NCBI GenBank assembly: GCA_034411995.1
Contig: DAOUME010000009.1
Coordinates: 1 to 64,000 of the forward strand
Origin: JAUVXJ01 sp034411995
GTDB lineage: Bacteria; Chloroflexota; Anaerolineae; UBA7937; B3-Chlor
Direction: 5' to 3'
Length of the DNA: 64,000 nucleotides
Part shown: positions 60,604 to 64,000 of the stretch, piece after piece
Layout: every line of letters begins with the position of its first letter
How positions within the stretch are numbered: the stretch's first letter is position 1
The notes under the pieces: generated by a model
Told to the model about the DNA's origin: nothing
Database searches by the model: none
The model's input: the letters and a program-made list of their open reading frames with translations, nothing else
Made by a program: the position numbers and the translations under genes

Positions 60604-61959
60604 CTAGTCGCCCGATCTGGTCGCCGGGGCGGACTCCTCGTCACCAATAGCGGGGGCGGTGGGCTCGGCTGCGAGGTCCCTCATCAGGGCCTCGACGTCC
60701 ACCACTTCCCCTGCGAACTTGTACGCCAGCTCCATGGCCTTGCGGTCGGTGATCCAGCCACGGTCCTTCATGGCGGCCAGGTACTCGATGATCTCGCCGG
60801 CAGCCTGGGCGACTCTGAGGCTGTCTTCCTCGCGCAGCTCGGAGACGGTGTAAGTGAGTTGCAGCCCTCCCCTGGGTCTGTGCATGCGCCCCGCCACGTG
60901 GGCCCGGTGCGCCGCCTTGGTCACCAGGTCGAGGATCAGGTCGCAGAAGAACATCTGCCGGTGCTCGTAGTGGCGGACCGTGGGACCGGCCATCTCCTGG
61001 GCGGTGCTCCTGGTGGCGGTCTCGCCTTCGGCCAGGTAGTGCAACGGGATGCCGGCGCCGGCAGCGATCATCAGCCGCAGCGCCTTCCCATCGTCCTTGA
61101 CGTCTTCGGCCTCGATCTTGGGCTGGACCGGGTTCCACTCCTCGCTGTCGTCGGTGACGATCACCGAGCCTGGCGAGGGCGGCTTGGCGTACTGCCCTTG
61201 TTTGGCCTCCACGTCTCCGGGACCGGCGCCCTTCAACTTGACGTGCCAGAGGAAGGCGTTCTTGTACCGGTTCACGCGCACGCGGTCTTCCAGCCACTCG
61301 CGGTACCTGCGGAGCCAGGGCAAAAGCGGGGTGAGATCCCCCTGCCCTCGCACGCAGCCGACGGGTCTGTTGACGGCGTAGTGGAGCATGACGGGCGTGT
61401 CCAGGTCGTCCCTGGCTTGCTCCCAGCCGGGCCACCACTTGCCCTGGATAGGGTCGTCGTTCCTCAGCTCGTGGTACTGGAGCTCTTTCTCCAGGTCTTC
61501 GGGGTTGGTGTCGATGCGGTCGATCTTGATGGCGGGGATGGCCCGGTAGTAGCTGAGGCCGTCGGCGGGGTTGGTGTACATGACCACGAAGAGCTCGCCG
61601 GCGCGGGTGAGCTCGTCGCACCAGGTGTAGAGCCTCATGGCCAGGTTGTTGAGGCGGTGGGTCCACAGGTCACCGATGAACTTGTCGACGTAATGCACAG
61701 GCGAAGTGACCTGGATGCCGTTGCCCACCACGTAGTCGGTGGTCAGCGAGACGATACGGAAAGCCAGGGGGTTAGTCCGCCAGGCCTCCAGGGCGTCCTC
61801 GAAGTCGTCTCTGAGGTCCCACCACTTCTTGTCCTGGGGTCCGGCAGCGCCATCGACCTGGCGCCACCACTTGTTGTCCACAACCTTGACTGCGGCCTGT
61901 ACGCGGGCCTCGATGACGTCGCCGAAGAGGCGCTCGGCGACTTGGTCTTTGATGGTCAT
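60604..61959 (-). CDS. Phage portal protein
   Basis: A 451-residue portal-type protein that would form the DNA-packaging ring at the head vertex. Features include NPLAFRIVSLTTDYVVGNGI, LTRAGELFVVMYTNPADGLS, YYRAIPAIKIDRIDTNPEDL, LLPWLRRYREWLEDRVRVNR and AGAGIPLHYLAEGETATRST, which are characteristic of portal clip, stem and wing regions. Its first four bases overlap the end of the upstream gene (ATGA-type coupling). No terminase gene is in the window. Confidence 0.88.
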   Translation of the reverse strand: MTIKDQVAERLFGDVIEARVQAAVKVVDNKWWRQVDGAAGPQDKKWWDLRDDFEDALEAWRTNPLAFRIVSLTTDYVVGNGIQVTSPVHYVDKFIGDLWTHRLNNLAMRLYTWCDELTRAGELFVVMYTNPADGLSYYRAIPAIKIDRIDTNPEDLEKELQYHELRNDDPIQGKWWPGWEQARDDLDTPVMLHYAVNRPVGCVRGQGDLTPLLPWLRRYREWLEDRVRVNRYKNAFLWHVKLKGAGPGDVEAKQGQYAKPPSPGSVIVTDDSEEWNPVQPKIEAEDVKDDGKALRLMIAAGAGIPLHYLAEGETATRSTAQEMAGPTVRHYEHRQMFFCDLILDLVTKAAHRAHVAGRMHRPRGGLQLTYTVSELREEDSLRVAQAAGEIIEYLAAMKDRGWITDRKAMELAYKFAGEVVDVEALMRDLAAEPTAPAIGDEESAPATRSGD

Positions 61960-62273
61960 AGGTCGACTCCTAGCTCCTCGCTTAGCTCGTCGAGGGCGCG
62001 CGCCATGGCACTCTCGACGGCGGATTCGGTCTCACCGGCATGTTCGAGCCTGTCGCGGCTCTCGATCAGTCGGCGTAGTTGACCCGTCGCGCGACCGATG
62101 AGCTCTATGGTCTTCTCTACTCCGAGCTGAGCGGTGAGGACTCGGAGCATGACTACTCGCAGCATGCCGATCTCCTCAGCCAGCGAGGCGTCGTCCGCCG
62201 CTGCCAGCCGCGCCACGTCCAGCAGTTCGTCCTCCGAGAACGTCCTACCGTAGAATCCGCTTATCTCTTTCAC
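61956..62273 (-). CDS. Small helical phage-region protein
   Basis: A 105-residue acidic helical protein (LLDVARLAAADDASLAEEIG, GVEKTIELIGRATGQLRRLI). The GTG start at 62273 lies inside the preceding small gene. Its stop overlaps the portal start. Unknown function; the size and place would fit a small terminase-like or connector protein, but no motif supports that. Confidence 0.6.
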   Translation of the reverse strand: MKEISGFYGRTFSEDELLDVARLAAADDASLAEEIGMLRVVMLRVLTAQLGVEKTIELIGRATGQLRRLIESRDRLEHAGETESAVESAMARALDELSEELGVDL

Positions 62274-62385
62274 CGTCGAGGATCTCCATCACGTCGTCCA
62301 GTTCCTGCCGCCCAGGTACGAAGATAATGAGGCAACGAAAGAGCAAACCGTACAGTCGTGTGGCCAGCCCCCGGGCGAAGGTCAT
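62245..62385 (-). CDS. Tiny phage-region protein
   Basis: A 46-residue frame (MTFARGLATRLYGLLFRCLI then FVPGRQELDDVMEILDGERD) with GGAGGGAGTGGAG directly before the ATG at 62385. It overlaps the next gene by 29 nt. The hydrophobic first half suggests a membrane-associated peptide. It fits tightly between its neighbours, which supports it as real. Confidence 0.5.
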   Translation of the reverse strand: MTFARGLATRLYGLLFRCLIIFVPGRQELDDVMEILDGERDKRILR

Positions 62386-62702
62386 CTCCACTCCCTCCTC
62401 ACAATGAGCAAGAAGAGCAGGCCGGTGCCCAGGGTGCCGAGCAACCCCACGGCTAGAATGGGCCAGAGCAGGCTCCTCACCAGCAGGTCGAAGGTCACCA
62501 GACGGTTACGCATGGTGGCCACGACGAAGACGCTGCCCCACAACACGTCCTGCCAGAAGATGAAAGCGGTGAGCAGCACGAGGGCGGTCACGCCTGGCCG
62601 CCGTGGCCTGAAGAGGGAGAAATAGTAGCAGGCGACCCCGCTGAGCATGGCGATCAGGCCAAACACCAGATGGATCAGAGCCTGCCCGGCATCCACATTC
62701 AT
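62382..62702 (-). CDS. Small three-helix membrane protein, possible phage holin-like
   Basis: A 106-residue protein with three hydrophobic segments (LIHLVFGLIAMLSGVACYYF, VTALVLLTAFIFWQDVLWGS, LLWPILAVGLLGTLGTGLLF). CAGGAG precedes the ATG at 62702, and its end overlaps the start of the next gene by 4 nt. Size and topology would fit a holin, but there is no sequence match I can name. Confidence 0.6.
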   Translation of the reverse strand: MNVDAGQALIHLVFGLIAMLSGVACYYFSLFRPRRPGVTALVLLTAFIFWQDVLWGSVFVVATMRNRLVTFDLLVRSLLWPILAVGLLGTLGTGLLFLLIVRREWR

Positions 62703-62876
62703 GGTCCACTCCTGATGAGTCCGTCTGACAAAAGAAAAGGAGCCCTGCGACCCCTTCTCGATCACAGATCGAGGGTGGATCCCAGAGCTCCCCTACGGCT
62801 TTCGCTTCGGGAGCGACGAGGCCCTAGCCTCTTCCTCGGTTGGTGGGAGGCCTATGCCGCCGTTGTGAATGGTCCG

Positions 62877-63083
62877 CTATTGCCTGATACGCAAGATATA
62901 CTTGCTCTTCTGGCGGGTCACTTCCAGTTCGGCGCTCTCGGGCACCTCTGCCAGAAAGCCCAGGAGGCGCTCCAGAGAGGGAAAGACGCGCGTCAACTCC
63001 GACCTCACCTGAGGGGGCTCGCGCACAGCCCTCTCGTGCACCTTCAGCTTGCGCACCTTGTCCAAGAACTGCACATCAGGCAT
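62877..63083 (-). CDS. Small basic protein under a LexA-like operator
   Basis: A 68-residue basic protein, MPDVQFLDKVRKLKVHERAV, with RVFPSLERLLGFLAEVPESA and a C-terminal strand VTRQKSKYILRI. No family is recognised. Its promoter (63115-63143) is followed at once by an SOS-type palindrome, so it is probably DNA-damage-inducible. It is first in the co-directional phage run. Confidence 0.55.
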   Translation of the reverse strand: MPDVQFLDKVRKLKVHERAVREPPQVRSELTRVFPSLERLLGFLAEVPESAELEVTRQKSKYILRIRQ

Positions 63084-63097
63084 GATCTATCCTGGCA

Positions 63098-63115
63098 TTA
63101 GAACATTTGTTCTAA
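63098..63115. promoter_or_regulatory. LexA-like SOS operator
   Basis: TTAGAACA-TT-TGTTCTAA is a perfect inverted repeat with a GAAC-N4-GTTC core, the Gram-positive-type LexA box. It directly follows the -10 hexamer of the promoter. Confidence 0.65.
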
Positions 63116-63143
63116 TTATAACCCAGGTTTTGCCCCCTGTCAA
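63115..63143 (-). promoter_or_regulatory. Promoter of the SOS-type gene
   Basis: TTGACA, 17 nt, TATAAT on the minus strand, consensus quality. Confidence 0.8.
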
Positions 63144-63227
63144 GGCCTCGAAGGCAGTTTTAAGGTTGTGCGCACTCTACCTGGACGCCGTATCTTCCAC
63201 GTGCTATCATCACACTCAACACGACCG

Positions 63228-63260
63228 ACCCTCCCGGAGGTTTCGAACCTCCGGGAGGGT
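63228..63260. repeat. REP palindrome, left flank of RAYT
   Basis: Perfect 15-bp arms ACCCTCCCGGAGGTT/AACCTCCGGGAGGGT with a TCG loop, 15 nt before the RAYT start. Confidence 0.85.
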
Positions 63261-63275
63261 CACAGGAAGCTCCCC

Positions 63276-63854
63276 ATGCCATATCGCGACGACGTGTTCA
63301 GACGAGGGCAATACTATCACATCTACAACCGGGGAGTTGGCAAGCGCGCCATCTTCTTCAATCCCGGTAACTATGAACACTTTGTCCGCCTTCTGGGACG
63401 ATACCACGGACGCTCCCGCACCACCGTTATCGCATACTGCCTGATGCCCAATCACTACCATCTTCTGCTAAGACAGGAAGCCGATGAAGCACTGTCCAGG
63501 TTCATAGGAGTGCTCTTCAACGCCTATGTGCAGGCAGTCAACCGCCAACAAGGTCGAAGAGGCCCGCTGTTCGAGGGTCGGTTCCGCCACGCGCACGTGG
63601 ACCGCGAGGAGTATCTCGTACACCTCTGCCGGTACATCCATCTCAATCCTGTGCAGGCCCGACTCGCGAAGGCCCCAGAGCGCTGGCAGTACTCAGACTA
63701 CCTGGACTGGATCGGCCAACGTCCCGGGACGTTGACAGACGTGACCTTCATACGTGACCACTTTGGCGCACCTGACTCGTACCGATCCTTCGTCAACGCA
63801 TATGCAGACCAAACGCAGGCGTTAGACGAGATCCGCAAGTACCTGCTGGACTAG
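63276..63854 (+). CDS. REP-associated tyrosine transposase (RAYT, Y1/HUH family)
   Basis: A 192-residue single-strand transposase. It has RRGQYYHIYNRGVGKRAIFF, the HUH-type site LMPNHYHLLLRQ (His-x-His), FNAYVQAVNRQQGRRGPLFE, GRFRHAHVDREEYLVHLCRY and the catalytic Tyr in RYIHLNPVQARL. RAYTs are domesticated IS200/IS605 relatives that mobilise REP palindromes. The start is the ATG at 63276. It is flanked on both sides by palindromes of the same design, the expected REP-RAYT arrangement. Confidence 0.93.
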   Translation: MPYRDDVFRRGQYYHIYNRGVGKRAIFFNPGNYEHFVRLLGRYHGRSRTTVIAYCLMPNHYHLLLRQEADEALSRFIGVLFNAYVQAVNRQQGRRGPLFEGRFRHAHVDREEYLVHLCRYIHLNPVQARLAKAPERWQYSDYLDWIGQRPGTLTDVTFIRDHFGAPDSYRSFVNAYADQTQALDEIRKYLLD

Positions 63855-63967
63855 GCTCGATCACCCTGGCCGAAGTCTTGAATCTGCGGGAAGATGAGGT
63901 GTCCGCCTGGACCTGGCCGGAACAGAAAAGGGCCACCATCTCGAAGATGATGACCCTATCTGCCAAT

Positions 63968-64000
63968 AACCTCCCGAAGGCTCAGAGCCTTCGGGAGGTT
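63968..64000. repeat. REP palindrome, right flank of RAYT
   Basis: Perfect 15-bp arms AACCTCCCGAAGGCT/AGCCTTCGGGAGGTT with a 3-nt loop, the same size as the left-flank palindrome. Confidence 0.85.

Noticed and set aside
62382..62702. Firm assignment as phage holin
   Set aside because: Only topology and context support it; no endolysin gene is nearby.

Overview
The window is GC-rich and bacterial, and reads like a chromosomal contig of an uncultivated Chloroflexota (Anaerolineae-like) organism. That assignment is inference. It rests on the gene mix: split glycine decarboxylase gcvPA/gcvPB, an HgcAB-like corrinoid protein with a CpaM-type methyltransferase, PEP-CTERM proteins, TMEM175, a stand-alone RarA, and many short dispersed palindromes. 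No rRNA, tRNA or CRISPR array was recognised. Promoters are of the ordinary sigma-70 type (TTGACA, 17 bases, TATAAT) and can often be read directly.

Layout. 0.3-6.6 kb: mscL, a hypothetical gene, a small ABM-fold protein, a multi-PAS/GAF/GGDEF sensor and rarA. 6.8-10.1 kb: a three-gene operon (CpaM-like methyltransferase, HgcAB-like corrinoid/ferredoxin fusion, zinc alcohol dehydrogenase) behind a strong promoter and a roughly 340-nt structured leader. 10.2-16.8 kb: IclR regulator, phoU, MBL-fold hydrolase, two SDRs and a molybdopterin oxidoreductase. 17-20.6 kb: heterodimeric ABC exporter. 20.7-29.7 kb: co-directional amino-acid metabolism genes (gcvPA/gcvPB with an ATP-NAD kinase remnant, M20 hydrolase, ornithine aminotransferase broken by one amber codon, RidA, UroD-like protein, saccharopine-dehydrogenase-like protein). 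29.9-31.9 kb: a META lipoprotein, a PhnD-like lipoprotein and a small membrane protein.

32.4-42.6 kb is a defence-type island. It holds a BglII/BamHI-like restriction-modification system with an XRE controller, a large PIN-domain protein with C-terminal membrane helices, a frameshifted dGTPase with an extra C-terminal domain, an AbiEi-like regulator with a palindromic operator, and two small unknown genes. Three of its minus-strand transcription units start with the same roughly 70-nt transcribed leader carrying a 9-12 bp hairpin. The leader is conserved even where the promoter upstream is not. This is the strongest candidate in the window for something undescribed.

42-46.7 kb: TMEM175 channel, an SH3-like protein with decayed paralogues, a beta-helix lipoprotein and rmuC. 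47-51.7 kb: palindrome cluster, three PEP-CTERM proteins (two with duplicated promoters) and an IS110-family insertion. 51.8-56.6 kb: DUF362 TAT protein, zinc-ribbon protein and an EcoRI-like restriction-modification pair. 56.6-63.1 kb: remnant prophage morphogenesis genes (portal, C2H2 zinc finger, protease-capsid fusion) with an internal deletion that removed tail genes. 63.2-64 kb: a REP-associated tyrosine transposase flanked by two near-identical 33-bp palindromes.
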